A stretch of DNA of 64,000 nt from Dyadobacter luteus (GTDB lineage: Bacteria; Bacteroidota; Bacteroidia; Cytophagales; Spirosomataceae), in assembly GCF_003383615.1 (NCBI RefSeq), contig NZ_QNUL01000026.1, forward strand, positions 35,338-99,337. Reading direction: 5' to 3'. Under the pieces are notes generated by a model. That model was given only the letters and a program-made list of their open reading frames with translations. It was not told where the DNA came from and did not search any database. Below, one piece after another: positions 9,051 through 18,815 of the stretch (the first letter of the stretch is position 1; each line of letters opens with the position of its first letter). Made by a program: the position numbers and the translations under genes.

Positions 9051-9470
9051 TTATTTAACCCTCGCCGATCTCATTGCTTTCACTGTTTTAATCTCCTGGT
9101 CGTTTTTAAACTTTTCATATTTTTCGGTACCCAAACCATATAATGCCACTTTTCCATCGTGGTCGTGATGAATACCCCAGCCATATTTTTTAGGTAAGGG
9201 AGATGCCCTCAGGCAAGCTTGTCCTTTGCTGAAGAATTCCTTTCTGGCTTCTTCCAGCTCGCTTTCGGTAAGGTCTTTTTTCTCTGCAAAAATTTTAAAA
9301 AGTACATCATCAGAAGTGAATTGGTAGGGGTTGCGGCTGATAAGATCAAACTGCCTATTAGCAATCGTTTTTTTGTCACCCTTTGCAGGCGGAACCTCAC
9401 TGCCGGAGACGATGCTGTCTTCAGCCACTTCTATAAAAGTGTCGATATAGTTGGTTGTGTGTACTTTCAT
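9051..9470 (-). CDS. DUF6157 family protein
   Basis: A 139-residue soluble protein that starts MKVHTTNYIDTFIEVAEDS and ends KTVKAMRSARVK, with GWGIHHDHDGKVALYG near the C terminus. This is the signature of DUF6157, a short cytoplasmic family of unknown function. The HHDHD cluster could bind metal, but that is conjecture. It starts 16 bases after the ywbE-like gene and is most likely co-transcribed with it. Confidence 0.8.
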   Translation of the reverse strand: MKVHTTNYIDTFIEVAEDSIVSGSEVPPAKGDKKTIANRQFDLISRNPYQFTSDDVLFKIFAEKKDLTESELEEARKEFFSKGQACLRASPLPKKYGWGIHHDHDGKVALYGLGTEKYEKFKNDQEIKTVKAMRSARVK

Positions 9471-9486
9471 GACTGTAATTTAAGGT

Positions 9487-9693
9487 TTAGAAATCTTCGG
9501 TCTCTATTTCTTTCACTCTGCCTACTTCTCCCGTCGTGAGCCGCACTTTGATCCCATGCGTGTGTACAGGAGCCTTAGTTAAAATATCCTTCACAATACC
9601 ATGCGTAAGTTTTCCCGAGCGCTGGTCTTGTTTGAGTACAATCGCAACAGCCAGTCCGGCTTCTATATTCTTTCTTTCAGTTCCTGATAACAT
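9487..9693 (-). CDS. ywbE: YwbE family protein
   Basis: A 68-residue protein (…GLAVAIVLKQDQRSGKLTHG… then HTHGIKVRLTTGEVGRVKEI) that matches the small conserved YwbE/DUF2196 family closely over its whole length. The sequence is beta-rich, like a small barrel that might bind nucleic acid; its function is unknown. It lies 24 bases downstream of the FUSC gene and 16 upstream of the DUF6157 gene in the same direction. Confidence 0.88.
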   Translation of the reverse strand: MLSGTERKNIEAGLAVAIVLKQDQRSGKLTHGIVKDILTKAPVHTHGIKVRLTTGEVGRVKEIETEDF

Positions 9694-9717
9694 ATATTTT
9701 TTTGATGTGAAAAGGCA

Positions 9718-11955
9718 TTAGCCTTTCGTAGCTACAATTTTTTGTAAGATTTTAATTTCATCAATCGTGATGGTGCTGATCAGCTCAAAAAGACCATTGA
9801 TCGTTTTTAATTCTGAAAGCGCCTTTCTTTCCGGTGATTGTGCCGACAATTCAATACCTATTTCTTTGATCTGTTTTTTTCTTGTGTTGAGTAGTTCAAT
9901 CAGCTTCTGATTCTGAGGAAGTGATTCCCTCGTGATATCCAGATTACCCTGAATAGTTCCACCCAATACATCGGCCGCTGCCTGAAACTGCCGGTCTATT
10001 TGTCTGATCATCAATTCAAATTCTACTGCATAACCTGTATGCGCATTATTTTGTGCATAGGTAGACAATGATGCAATATAAGATGTAAGCATGTGGCTGG
10101 TCGCAACAAACTGATGGTATTCTTCCATTTTGAGCTGGCGACGCTTCGGTTCAGAAAGCATTTTCTGAAAGTTGTCAGACAAGTTGGCAAGTGCGATAAT
10201 GGCATCTTTCCGGTTTATCTTCATCTCATTTACATCCAATGCTCTGCCCGCGAATTTGGCTGCCACCGTATCAAAGTACTTTCTGTTCGATTTGATGGCT
10301 TCTTTGATATACTGATTGATTTGAGAATGCTCCCAAACCGGCAGTACATAGGAAGAGACAAAGTAAGCAATAACAGAACCTATTACTGTATCTATAACCC
10401 GATCCTGAAGCACAGCTGTAATATGAGCCGGATTCAGAATATTAAACCATAAGAGAACGTATAAGGTAATACTGATGGAGGCTACAAAGTAGTTGATTTT
10501 AATAAAGGTATAAGCCAGTACCATGGCTACCATCATCAGAATGAACAGAGCTGTTCCGTCATTGATGAAGTAAAGAATAAGGAAACCGGATACTGCGCCT
10601 ATAATCGTACCCGCGATACGATACAGGTTGCGCTGCTTGGTAATACTGAATGCCGGCTTCATAATTGTAACTACTGTGAGCAAAATCCAGTATCCGTGTC
10701 CGAAATCGAAGAAAAGAGAGGCTGTATAGCCAATCAGCAAGGCAAGTGTCACTCTTAAAGCATGTCTGAAATGGCTTGATTTGAGCGATAAATTGTCAAT
10801 CAGCGTTTGTGGCTGGTATTCCTGTTTTGGAATAAAATTATCGACACCGAAGTCCACATGGTAATCCTTACTCAGGGATGCGTCGTAGGTGGTGGCTCTG
10901 TGCAATTTTTTTATACGTTCGGTAATATCCTGGAGGCTGTTCAAAATCTGACGGAGCATGATATAATCCTCCATGTTTTCGTGCGTCATGCGGTCGCGGC
11001 GTGTTCGCTCAAAGGCTGACTGGCATTTGTTATAGGCTTCGTCCAGGTCATGTCTGGAGTGTGAAGGAAATCCACTCTGAATAGCCAGGCCAATCTGTTG
11101 AATATCACCGGCAAGCCAAGTAATATAGGTTCCGAAAAGGCGAAGCACTTTGGTGTCGTCAAAAGCCCTGTGCAGATTGGCGTAATTCTGTTGTGAGTTG
11201 AGAATCCTTTCAAACAGGTCAATACTATCCAGAAACATCAGCATCAGAATCCGGCTTTTGTTAGTCGATTCTGTTACCAGTTCACGGGTTTTGAAAATGA
11301 TTTCCCGAAGAGTTTCATGGTTTTCGCGCAGAATTACCTGCTGATGAATCATTTGAGTGAACAGATCATCGTATTTCGGTTTAGCAAAATAATACCCGGC
11401 TTTGATCGAGAGTAATTTGCCAAGCTCCACAAAGTTTTCTCCTAACAATTGCTGTATAAGCAGATAGGGGCGCAGTGTCTGAATAATCAGAAATAGCAGC
11501 AGATACCAGATTCCACCGGCAGAGAAGATGAGTGCGTTGCGTAGTACGGCGTCTCCGCTCAGGTGATCGTCAATATTGAATACGAAAACGAGCATGGCAA
11601 TGAGCCCTATACTATTGGCTCTGTTGCCATATACGCCGATGAGCGAAAAAAACAAACCGAAAACAATGATTTCGGCAAAGACTATAAAATGAACATGTCT
11701 TAGAAAACCTGTAATACAAGCTACTGCGAAACACGCAAGTATCGCAATCATGAGTGCATTGCGCCGCCTGTGAAAAGGACCGGGATTGTCTGTACTTCCA
11801 ATAAGTAATGTGCCCAGCGGGAAAGCAATCATTTCACTTAATATTCCGAAATGATGGAATATCAAACTTGGAATGACCGCTCCGAAGGTTAATCTCACAC
11901 CTGTCGAGAGGTAATGGCTGGATAGAAATTTTTTAAATTCGTCTAAGTAATTCAT
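9718..11955 (-). CDS. FUSC-family membrane protein (YccS/YhfK type)
   Basis: A 745-residue inner-membrane protein. There are two hydrophobic blocks of about five or six helices each, near residues 20-165 and 400-530. Each is followed by a long helical cytoplasmic region (about 170-395 and 535-745). This is the duplicated layout of YccS/YhfK and aromatic-acid exporters of the fusaric-acid-resistance-like (FUSC) superfamily. The second block carries the FUSC pattern HALRVTLALLIGYTASLFFDFGHGYW and a downstream RIAGTIIGAVSG. The substrate is unknown; family members export organic acids or toxic compounds. It heads an apparent operon with ywbE, the DUF6157 gene and perhaps the glycine-zipper gene. 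Confidence 0.87.
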   Translation of the reverse strand: MNYLDEFKKFLSSHYLSTGVRLTFGAVIPSLIFHHFGILSEMIAFPLGTLLIGSTDNPGPFHRRRNALMIAILACFAVACITGFLRHVHFIVFAEIIVFGLFFSLIGVYGNRANSIGLIAMLVFVFNIDDHLSGDAVLRNALIFSAGGIWYLLLFLIIQTLRPYLLIQQLLGENFVELGKLLSIKAGYYFAKPKYDDLFTQMIHQQVILRENHETLREIIFKTRELVTESTNKSRILMLMFLDSIDLFERILNSQQNYANLHRAFDDTKVLRLFGTYITWLAGDIQQIGLAIQSGFPSHSRHDLDEAYNKCQSAFERTRRDRMTHENMEDYIMLRQILNSLQDITERIKKLHRATTYDASLSKDYHVDFGVDNFIPKQEYQPQTLIDNLSLKSSHFRHALRVTLALLIGYTASLFFDFGHGYWILLTVVTIMKPAFSITKQRNLYRIAGTIIGAVSGFLILYFINDGTALFILMMVAMVLAYTFIKINYFVASISITLYVLLWFNILNPAHITAVLQDRVIDTVIGSVIAYFVSSYVLPVWEHSQINQYIKEAIKSNRKYFDTVAAKFAGRALDVNEMKINRKDAIIALANLSDNFQKMLSEPKRRQLKMEEYHQFVATSHMLTSYIASLSTYAQNNAHTGYAVEFELMIRQIDRQFQAAADVLGGTIQGNLDITRESLPQNQKLIELLNTRKKQIKEIGIELSAQSPERKALSELKTINGLFELISTITIDEIKILQKIVATKG

Positions 11956-12182
11956 GCTGGTGCTGAAACCGCTTTTTCAATGCTCCCAATATAGATTTTT
12001 AACAGACATAAAAGATATACCATCATCTCAATTCTTTCATTTTCTATGTCAGTTTGCACAAATTCTAAATACTCTGATCAGTATTTAACAATTTTTTTAT
12101 CATCTAAATTTATAATTAAAGAACCATAAACGCACGGGACGGGTTCTCTATTAGGAGTTTGGAAATATAATTATTTTAAGTT

Positions 12183-12764
12183 TTGAAAAAGCGCTTCAGA
12201 AAACACATACGGATAGCCCGCTATGTTGTATATAAAGAGACTTTGATCGACTTCAGAGATCATGTTTGGACTTTCATTGGCTCTTTTTTGGGAATCGGGC
12301 TTATAGGGCTTCTCAACAGGGAAAGTTTCAGTGCAACAGATAATGTTTTTCTGATCGGCTCATTCGGCGCCTCTTCGGTTTTGATTTACGGCATTGTGAA
12401 TAGCCCCCTTGCGCAGCCCCGCAATTTGATTGGCGGCCATGTAATTTGCGCAATCGTGGGAGTTACCGTTCATTACATCATTCCGAACGAAATATGGCTT
12501 TCATCTGCTTTTGCTGTTTCGCTCTCCATCGTTTTTATGCAGATTACCAAAACGCTCCATCCTCCTGGTGGTGCTACTGCATTAATTGCGAATATCGGAT
12601 CTGAAAAAATTACAAGTTTAGGTTATCTATATGTGTTAAGTCCGGTACTGAGTGGAGTGCTTATATTATTGCTTGTCGCAATTATGGTCAATAAATGGGC
12701 TGCGCACCGCAATTATCCGGCTAATAAAAACTGGTACAAACTCTGGGAAAGAAGATACCGGTAA
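12183..12764 (+). CDS. HPP-family integral membrane protein
   Basis: A 193-residue protein with about five membrane helices. It contains the family-defining HPP motif in KTLHPPGGATALIANIG, and LIGSFGASSVLIYG and SPLAQPRNLIGGHV, both characteristic of the family. Some plant plastid and cyanobacterial HPP proteins transport nitrite; the role in Bacteroidota is open. An in-frame stop at 12177 and the absence of any nearby ATG leave TTG at 12183 as the only credible start. The ClC-type channel gene begins 12 bases after its stop, so the two are surely co-transcribed and perhaps functionally linked. Confidence 0.87.
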   Translation: MKKRFRKHIRIARYVVYKETLIDFRDHVWTFIGSFLGIGLIGLLNRESFSATDNVFLIGSFGASSVLIYGIVNSPLAQPRNLIGGHVICAIVGVTVHYIIPNEIWLSSAFAVSLSIVFMQITKTLHPPGGATALIANIGSEKITSLGYLYVLSPVLSGVLILLLVAIMVNKWAAHRNYPANKNWYKLWERRYR

Positions 12765-12776
12765 TCATCAGAAATC

Positions 12777-14039
12777 ATGACAAATCGAATTTACAGAATA
12801 AAGAAGGCTGAAAGAGTAGGGGCGGTATTAGTGGCAGCTGCATTCACCGGTGTTTTATCCGCGCTGATCGCAGATACCTTGAAAGTAATGACTGAGCACT
12901 ATGAGGAAATGTTCTTTCATCAGATGCACCTCAATAAATATCTTGTGTTTGCTTTGCCGTTGATCGGGCTTTCTACGATCCACATATTGCGTAAATACTT
13001 ATTCAGAAATAAGGCAAACAAGGGAATTAAGGAAGTACTCGATACGATAAACAAGAACGACTCGACGCTACCCGCCTACAAAATTCCATCTCACTATTTT
13101 AATGGATTTTTGACTGTCATCTTTGGTGGTTCTACGGGAATAGAGGTGTCTACGGTTGTTGCGACGGCCTCTGTGGGTGCGCTATCCAGCAGAAAAGTAA
13201 ATTTTCTGCGGAAATACCGGACGGATCTGGTATGTGCAGGATTGGCCGCAGGTGTGACGGCTCTTTTTAATGCGCCTATTGCAGGTTTTTTGTTCGCATT
13301 CGAGGTTTTTACAAACCGAAGAAGTAAACTCCATACTGCAAGTGTGATCACCGCTATACTTGCTTCCTATTTACTGACAAGGTTCTTTTTTTTCAAACAG
13401 ATCTTTAGTTTTCAAGTGAGTGGCTGGCAGCAGCATGCTTTGCCATACTTTATTTTGCTTGGTATTGTGGCTGGCTTTTACTCTGTCTATCTGACGAGAA
13501 GTGTGCTGTTCTTTAAAACGTATTTCGGCGGTATTCCGAAGAGCTATATCAAAGTTATTTTAGGAGCACTTATTATTTCATCCCTTATCTTCTTCTTTCC
13601 GAGTTTATACGGAGAAGGCTATTCGGGAATAAAGGATCTCACCAAGCTCACCACGCAATCCGCAATGTTGGTGATGGCGTCTCTGTTTATGGTTCTACTT
13701 CTAAAGCCTATCATTACATCAGTAACACTGGGAGCTGGCGGAGATGGGGGAGTTTTCGCCCCAAGTTTATTTATGGGGGCGTTTCTGGGACTGATCATGG
13801 CCACTCTGCTTAATCACTTTTTCCATCTGAATGTGATTCCTGTGAACTTTATGTTAATTGGTATGGCTGCAGTACTGAGTGGAAGTATACATGCCCCCCT
13901 CACAGCTATCTTTCTGGTGTGTGCCATTGCTGATAACTACCTTCTTTTCGTTCCTATCGTAATTGCATGTCTGGTGGCAAAAGTTGTGGCTCACTTTATC
14001 TTTCCACACACTGTATATACCTATAAAGCAGTGAAATAA
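12777..14039 (+). CDS. Divergent ClC-family chloride channel/antiporter
   Basis: A 420-residue ClC protein with the usual many helices and no cytoplasmic CBS domains. The first filter motif (GSGIP in classical ClCs) appears as NKGIKEV and the second (GREGP) as TGIEVS, so the gating glutamate is kept but its surroundings are changed. The third, GGDGGVFAPSLFMG, and the late HAPLTAIFLV...DNYLLFVP segment with the pore tyrosine are canonical. It is therefore a true family member whose ion-selectivity region is altered. It forms a two-gene unit with the HPP protein. Ion specificity cannot be assigned. Confidence 0.88.
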   Translation: MTNRIYRIKKAERVGAVLVAAAFTGVLSALIADTLKVMTEHYEEMFFHQMHLNKYLVFALPLIGLSTIHILRKYLFRNKANKGIKEVLDTINKNDSTLPAYKIPSHYFNGFLTVIFGGSTGIEVSTVVATASVGALSSRKVNFLRKYRTDLVCAGLAAGVTALFNAPIAGFLFAFEVFTNRRSKLHTASVITAILASYLLTRFFFFKQIFSFQVSGWQQHALPYFILLGIVAGFYSVYLTRSVLFFKTYFGGIPKSYIKVILGALIISSLIFFFPSLYGEGYSGIKDLTKLTTQSAMLVMASLFMVLLLKPIITSVTLGAGGDGGVFAPSLFMGAFLGLIMATLLNHFFHLNVIPVNFMLIGMAAVLSGSIHAPLTAIFLVCAIADNYLLFVPIVIACLVAKVVAHFIFPHTVYTYKAVK

Positions 14040-14116
14040 TAGTGGGGGATTAAGTGTCTGTTTTCATGCTATACAGATTGTTTTTCGTATAATGGTATGT
14101 CAAAAACATCGGGTTC

Positions 14117-14671
14117 ATGCTCAACACTGATTTTAATCCGTTTCCCGTATTGGAAACAGAACGTCTTGTTTTATATCAACTCACGCCTGGAGATATAGCT
14201 GGTATTTTTCGGCTCCGAAGCAATCCGTTTGCCATGCGCTATATAGGTAAACCTGTCTTACAAGACCTTTCCGAAGCAGAAGCACTCATTGTGCATTATC
14301 AGGATCATCTGCGGTCTGGCAACGGCATTACCTGGGCCATTCGCCTGAAAGACCAGGATTCAGGACTGATAGGAACTATAGGATTTCACAGGTTAGAGAG
14401 ACAGAACTACCGGGCTGAAATAGGGTATATACTTCAACAGGACTTTTGGGGAAAAGGATTAATGCACGAAGCCATTCAGGTAGTTCTGAAGTACGGTTTT
14501 GAATCCATGAAATTGCATAGCGTGGAGGCGCGTATAAATCCGGATAATGTGCAGTCTGCCAGTGTTTTGGTCAAAAATAAGTTTAGAAGAGAAGCTTGTT
14601 TTAAAGAGGCATTCTATTTTGATGGAAGCTTTTATGATACTGAAGTCTATTCGATTTTGAATACCGAATAA
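14117..14671 (+). CDS. RimJ/RimL-type GNAT acetyltransferase
   Basis: A 184-residue protein that starts with the RimJ/RimL pattern FPVLETERLVLYQLTPGDIAGIFRLRSNP. The acetyl-CoA-binding region is AEIGYILQQDFWGKGLMHEAI, and MKLHSVEARINPDNVQSASVLVKNKFRREA is the typical C-terminal motif with the Asn-x-x-S pair. Members acetylate ribosomal protein N termini or small molecules; this one resembles the general group and is not assigned to a specific Rim protein. It lies 77 bases after the ClC gene. Confidence 0.88.
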   Translation: MLNTDFNPFPVLETERLVLYQLTPGDIAGIFRLRSNPFAMRYIGKPVLQDLSEAEALIVHYQDHLRSGNGITWAIRLKDQDSGLIGTIGFHRLERQNYRAEIGYILQQDFWGKGLMHEAIQVVLKYGFESMKLHSVEARINPDNVQSASVLVKNKFRREACFKEAFYFDGSFYDTEVYSILNTE

Positions 14672-14821
14672 GAAGTTCTTTTGTGACGTATATGTGTTGG
14701 TATAGAATTTATACTATTTAAGATTTTGAAATAGGAAACCTAAATCTACAAACTCTCTCAACAGATATTTGATACAGTGTTTCAGCCCCGGAGAGAAGCG
14801 GCTGTGTCAAGGCGATTAATT

Positions 14822-16510
14822 ATGAAAGAAAAGCTTGCCCTGGCAGTATCGTTTCTGATCATTCTGCTTTACGCTTCCTACAACTATTTCTTCTCAGTCA
14901 ACTTTCCATTTCAGGATGACTTTCTGCTCATTCAGTTTATTCAGACAATTAGTGATGAAAGTTTAGGTGCCTGGGATATACTGCGGGAGCTTTTTAAAAC
15001 TTTCAATGATCATAAGGCAGTTGTTCCCCGTTTCATTGCATTGGTTGAGTATGTACTTACAGGTACACTTAATTTCCGGTTTTACCTGTTCCTGGTTACG
15101 GTCAATATTATTTATATCTTCTACTTTCTGTACCTCCAGTTCAGGAAAACGAAGTTGCCTGTTTATTACTTTTTGCCCGCACTTTTTTTGTATTTTCATC
15201 CACTGTACCACGATATTTCGGGTTGGGCTCTGAATGGAATGCAGCATACGTTTCTTACTGCGTTTACAGTTACTGCACTTATTTTCGCCGGAAGGAAATC
15301 TAACTTTTCCCTGGTATTGGCAATCATTTGTTGCTTTCTGGCTACGTTTACACATGGCAACGGGATTCTGTCGTATCCGGCACTGGTATTCTATTTTCTG
15401 TGTATCAAGGATTTCAGGAAAGCAGGGATAATTGTTCTGGCGATGTTCGTTTCGTTTGGCGTATATATGATGGGTTATGAAAGTGGACAAGCAACGCATT
15501 TGCCGGATGATGCAGTCACATTTATTACCTCATTATTTGGTTTTATAGGTTCACAAGTCTCGCTGTGGGGAGATGTTGAGCTTTGGTCTACATTGTTTGG
15601 TATAGTTATCTGTATTTCAGGATTGCTGCTTGTATTCCGAATCGTGAAACATTACAAGCGCAACAAATCATCTCTAAAACCAGGCGTACTGGAATTACTC
15701 TCTCTGCTCGTATTTATCTTTATCACCAGTCTGGTTATTGCTGTGTTCCGGTCCTGGGCAGGAACTACAATCACAAGTCGTTTTCAGTTGTATACATGCA
15801 TGTCAACCGTTATTTTTTATATTTTCCTTCTCAATTACCTACCCTTATTCAGAAAACGCTTGGTATTGGTGGGCATGATCGGTATTTCTATGTTCTACTG
15901 GTTGTATTCTTTTTATAGCTACACCGGGATAGTTGCTAAGAAAAGGATGGAGTATCAGGCGGATCTTTACAACTGGCTGTATACGCGCACGATGTTTTCG
16001 GTTCCGCGTCCCTTGTTGGAAAATGCAGATTTTTACATGGCTCCCGCCTATGAAAATGGTATATTTAGTCCGCCTGCACCTCCGGTGAGTAAGCAGGTTG
16101 TAGATTCTCTGATCAAACATTCGCCTGAATCGGTGGAACATTATGAAACCTATCTTGAAGTGATGGAACTGGGTAATAAACCGGGTGAGTATGAACGTTA
16201 TTATTTCTTGTCGGGCTGCAAACTGCCTTCATTTAAGCCATTTTTTGCGGATCGTTATCTTGTGCTTTGGGACCCTGCCACGGGCGAATCCTACTTGAAA
16301 AATGGAACGTCAAAAGTGGAGGCAAGGAAAGTGATTATCACAGAAGGTAAATATTACAAACCAGGATTTAGTGCGTTCTTCAGGCCTGATGATCTGCGTC
16401 CGGGAACGTACCGTCTTGCCATTTTGGATATTGATCCAAAAGGAGAAATGGTGTTTCACAAAATCGATCAACATCTTCTCCTGAGAGACGGTGCTTACTA
16501 TGTTGAGTAG
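14822..16510 (+). CDS. Polytopic membrane protein, glycosyltransferase-like
   Basis: From the ATG at 14822 the protein has 562 residues. About eleven membrane helices occupy residues 1-380, followed by a periplasmic-looking soluble domain of about 180 residues. After the first helix comes NFPFQDDFLLIQFIQ, an acidic loop that recalls the Asp-containing first loop of GT-C glycosyltransferases and O-antigen ligase-like proteins. The resemblance is architectural only. The frame extends 15 codons to 14777, but that piece is Arg-rich and poorly placed before the first helix. The gene stands alone, 150 bases after the acetyltransferase, with about 250 bases before gyrB. Confidence 0.75.
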   Translation: MKEKLALAVSFLIILLYASYNYFFSVNFPFQDDFLLIQFIQTISDESLGAWDILRELFKTFNDHKAVVPRFIALVEYVLTGTLNFRFYLFLVTVNIIYIFYFLYLQFRKTKLPVYYFLPALFLYFHPLYHDISGWALNGMQHTFLTAFTVTALIFAGRKSNFSLVLAIICCFLATFTHGNGILSYPALVFYFLCIKDFRKAGIIVLAMFVSFGVYMMGYESGQATHLPDDAVTFITSLFGFIGSQVSLWGDVELWSTLFGIVICISGLLLVFRIVKHYKRNKSSLKPGVLELLSLLVFIFITSLVIAVFRSWAGTTITSRFQLYTCMSTVIFYIFLLNYLPLFRKRLVLVGMIGISMFYWLYSFYSYTGIVAKKRMEYQADLYNWLYTRTMFSVPRPLLENADFYMAPAYENGIFSPPAPPVSKQVVDSLIKHSPESVEHYETYLEVMELGNKPGEYERYYFLSGCKLPSFKPFFADRYLVLWDPATGESYLKNGTSKVEARKVIITEGKYYKPGFSAFFRPDDLRPGTYRLAILDIDPKGEMVFHKIDQHLLLRDGAYYVE

Positions 16511-16702
16511 ATACTGTTCTTAGCCCTTTCACACTGCTTATGCTTCCGAAATACTTACTTCTATGGTTTAAGTCATTCATTTTCAATGAATCTGTAACGA
16601 TGAATTTAAAATAGGTTTTATCCTGTTTTCAGGATTCTCGTGCCTCCTTGTTATGCGTGCGGTTCGGGTAGGTAAACGCTAGGTTAAACGACAAAAAAAG
16701 TG

Positions 16703-16710
16703 TATCTTTG
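16703..16710 (+). promoter_or_regulatory. Bacteroidota -7 box upstream of gyrB
   Basis: TATCTTTG matches the TAnnTTTG consensus and is followed by CAC, as at many promoters of this phylum. It lies 52 bases before the gyrB ATG. No clear -33 TTG/TTTG is visible at the usual distance. Confidence 0.6.
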
Positions 16711-16762
16711 CACGTTATAAAATGGCTTAAATACTCTTTTATTCTCGGGTAAAACAAAATAT

Positions 16763-18718
16763 ATGTCAAACGAAGCAGTGCTGGAAGCGAATTCATATTC
16801 AGCCGAAAATATCCAGGTTCTTGAAGGTTTAGAGGCGGTTCGCAAACGTCCGGCGATGTACATTGGTGACACAGGTTTTAAAGGTGTTCACCATTTGATT
16901 TGGGAGGTTGTCGATAACTCCATAGATGAGGCGATGGCTGGGTATTGTGACACCATCAACGTCGTTATTGAGAAAAATAATTCAATCACAGTTACTGATA
17001 ATGGCCGTGGTATTCCTACCGGGATGCACCCGAAGGAAAAGCGGTCCGCACTTGAAGTTGTTTTAACAGTACTTCACGCCGGTGGTAAATTTGATAAGGA
17101 CACCTATAAGGTTTCCGGAGGTTTGCACGGTGTAGGGGTTTCTTGTGTGAATGCATTGTCTGTGCATTTGAGAGCAGAAGTGCACCGTGAAGGAAAAATT
17201 TTCGAACAGGAATTCAGCGAAGGTAAGCCTTTGTATCCTGCACGCGTTATCGGCGAATCTGAAAAAACAGGGACGATCATTCATTTCCTTCCTGATGCTA
17301 CCATTTTTACGGTAACAGAATATAAATACGAAACTGTATCTACAAGATTACGTGAGTTATCGTACCTGAATAAGGGTATCAAACTTACACTTGTGGACAA
17401 ACGTGAAGAAGACGAAGAAGGTAAATTCCGCGGTGAAGAATTTTACTCGGAAATAGGTTTGAACGAGTTTGTTCTGTATCTGGAAGGAACGCGTCAGGCA
17501 TTGATCCCTGAACCTATATACATGGAAAATACCAAAGGATCCGTTCCTGTGGAAATTGCCATGATGTATAATACATCCTACGCAGAAAATGTGTTCTCGT
17601 ATGTGAACAACATCAACACTGTGGAAGGTGGTACGCACGTACAGGGTTTCAGAGCGGCATTGACACGTACGTTGAAAAACTACGCGGAGAAATCAGGTAT
17701 TCTTGCAAAAGAGAAAATTGAGATTAGTGGAGACGATTTCCGTGAAGGTCTTACTGCCGTAATTTCGGTAAAAGTAGCTGAGCCTCAGTTTGAGGGGCAA
17801 ACCAAAACGAAGTTGGGTAACTCAGAAGTGGTGAGTGTGGTGAGCCAGGTAGTGGCGGAAATGCTCGATACTTATCTCGCCGAACATCCAAAGGAGGCAA
17901 GGGTAATCATTGATAAAGTGATTCTTGCCGCGAAAGCACGTATTGCTGCTAAAAAAGCACGGGAAATGGTACAGCGTAAGAACGTGATGACAGGAACCGG
18001 CTTGCCTGGTAAGTTGTCTGACTGTTCTGAAACGGATCCTGCTATTTGCGAATTATATCTTGTCGAAGGGGACTCTGCGGGTGGAACTGCCAAGCAGGGA
18101 CGTAACCGTGCATTCCAGGCGATTTTGCCGCTAAGAGGTAAAATCCTGAACGTCGAGAAAGCGCAGGAATATAAGATCTATGAGAACGAAGAGATCAAGA
18201 ATATGTTCACCGCAATGGGTGTGCAGATCGGTAAGGATGGGGACGAAAGAGCTTTGAATATAGATAAGCTTCGCTACCACAAAATCGTAATCATGACCGA
18301 TGCGGATATAGATGGTAGTCACATCAGAACGCTGATCCTGACTTTCTTCTTCCGTTATATGAAGGTTTTGATTGACCATGGATACATATACATTGCTCAG
18401 CCACCTCTGTATCTGGTTAAAAAGGGTAAAGAAGAACGTTATTGCTGGACAGAGGCAGACCGTGAAGTTGCAGTGAGAGAGCTGGGTGGTGGAAGAGAAG
18501 ACCTTGTTGGAATCCAACGTTATAAAGGTCTTGGTGAGATGAATGCTGAGCAGCTTTGGGATACAACTATGAATCCTGATCATAGAAGTCTTAAGCAGGT
18601 TTCTATCGAATCAGCTGCAGAGGCGGATCACCTGTTCTCTATGCTGATGGGCGACGAAGTGGGTCCTAGAAGAGACTTCATTGAAAAGAATGCTAAATAT
18701 GCACGTGTGGACGTGTAG
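16763..18718 (+). CDS. gyrB: DNA gyrase subunit B
   Basis: A 651-residue GyrB, the ATPase half of the supercoiling enzyme. The GHKL ATP site is complete: EVVDNSIDEA near residue 50, TDNGRGIP, and GGLHGVGVSCVNALS. The transducer domain follows. The TOPRIM metal motif EGDSAGGTAKQGRNR is near residue 434 and DADIDGSHIRTL near 511. The protein ends with the usual GLGEMNAEQLWDTTM signature. Length and motifs fit GyrB rather than ParE. A TATCTTTG box upstream and a strong terminator downstream show a single-gene transcript. Confidence 0.97.
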   Translation: MSNEAVLEANSYSAENIQVLEGLEAVRKRPAMYIGDTGFKGVHHLIWEVVDNSIDEAMAGYCDTINVVIEKNNSITVTDNGRGIPTGMHPKEKRSALEVVLTVLHAGGKFDKDTYKVSGGLHGVGVSCVNALSVHLRAEVHREGKIFEQEFSEGKPLYPARVIGESEKTGTIIHFLPDATIFTVTEYKYETVSTRLRELSYLNKGIKLTLVDKREEDEEGKFRGEEFYSEIGLNEFVLYLEGTRQALIPEPIYMENTKGSVPVEIAMMYNTSYAENVFSYVNNINTVEGGTHVQGFRAALTRTLKNYAEKSGILAKEKIEISGDDFREGLTAVISVKVAEPQFEGQTKTKLGNSEVVSVVSQVVAEMLDTYLAEHPKEARVIIDKVILAAKARIAAKKAREMVQRKNVMTGTGLPGKLSDCSETDPAICELYLVEGDSAGGTAKQGRNRAFQAILPLRGKILNVEKAQEYKIYENEEIKNMFTAMGVQIGKDGDERALNIDKLRYHKIVIMTDADIDGSHIRTLILTFFFRYMKVLIDHGYIYIAQPPLYLVKKGKEERYCWTEADREVAVRELGGGREDLVGIQRYKGLGEMNAEQLWDTTMNPDHRSLKQVSIESAAEADHLFSMLMGDEVGPRRDFIEKNAKYARVDV

Positions 18719-18743
18719 CGATTAGCTCCGGCACAAGATTTGA

Positions 18744-18778
18744 ACGGATGACTGATCAGAACAGTCATCCGTTTTTTT
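18744..18778 (+). terminator. gyrB terminator
   Basis: ACGGATGACTG (18744-18754) pairs perfectly with CAGTCATCCGT (18762-18772) and runs into seven T, 25 bases after the gyrB stop. Confidence 0.92.
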
Positions 18779-18815
18779 GTGAAACTTAACATAAAGTTCA
18801 CATCAACAAAAAGAA

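Noticed and set aside
16511..16762. Possible RNA gene between the large membrane protein and gyrB
   Set aside because: Only two small hairpins (near 16576-16590 and 16621-16634) and no tRNA-like cloverleaf or conserved RNA motif.
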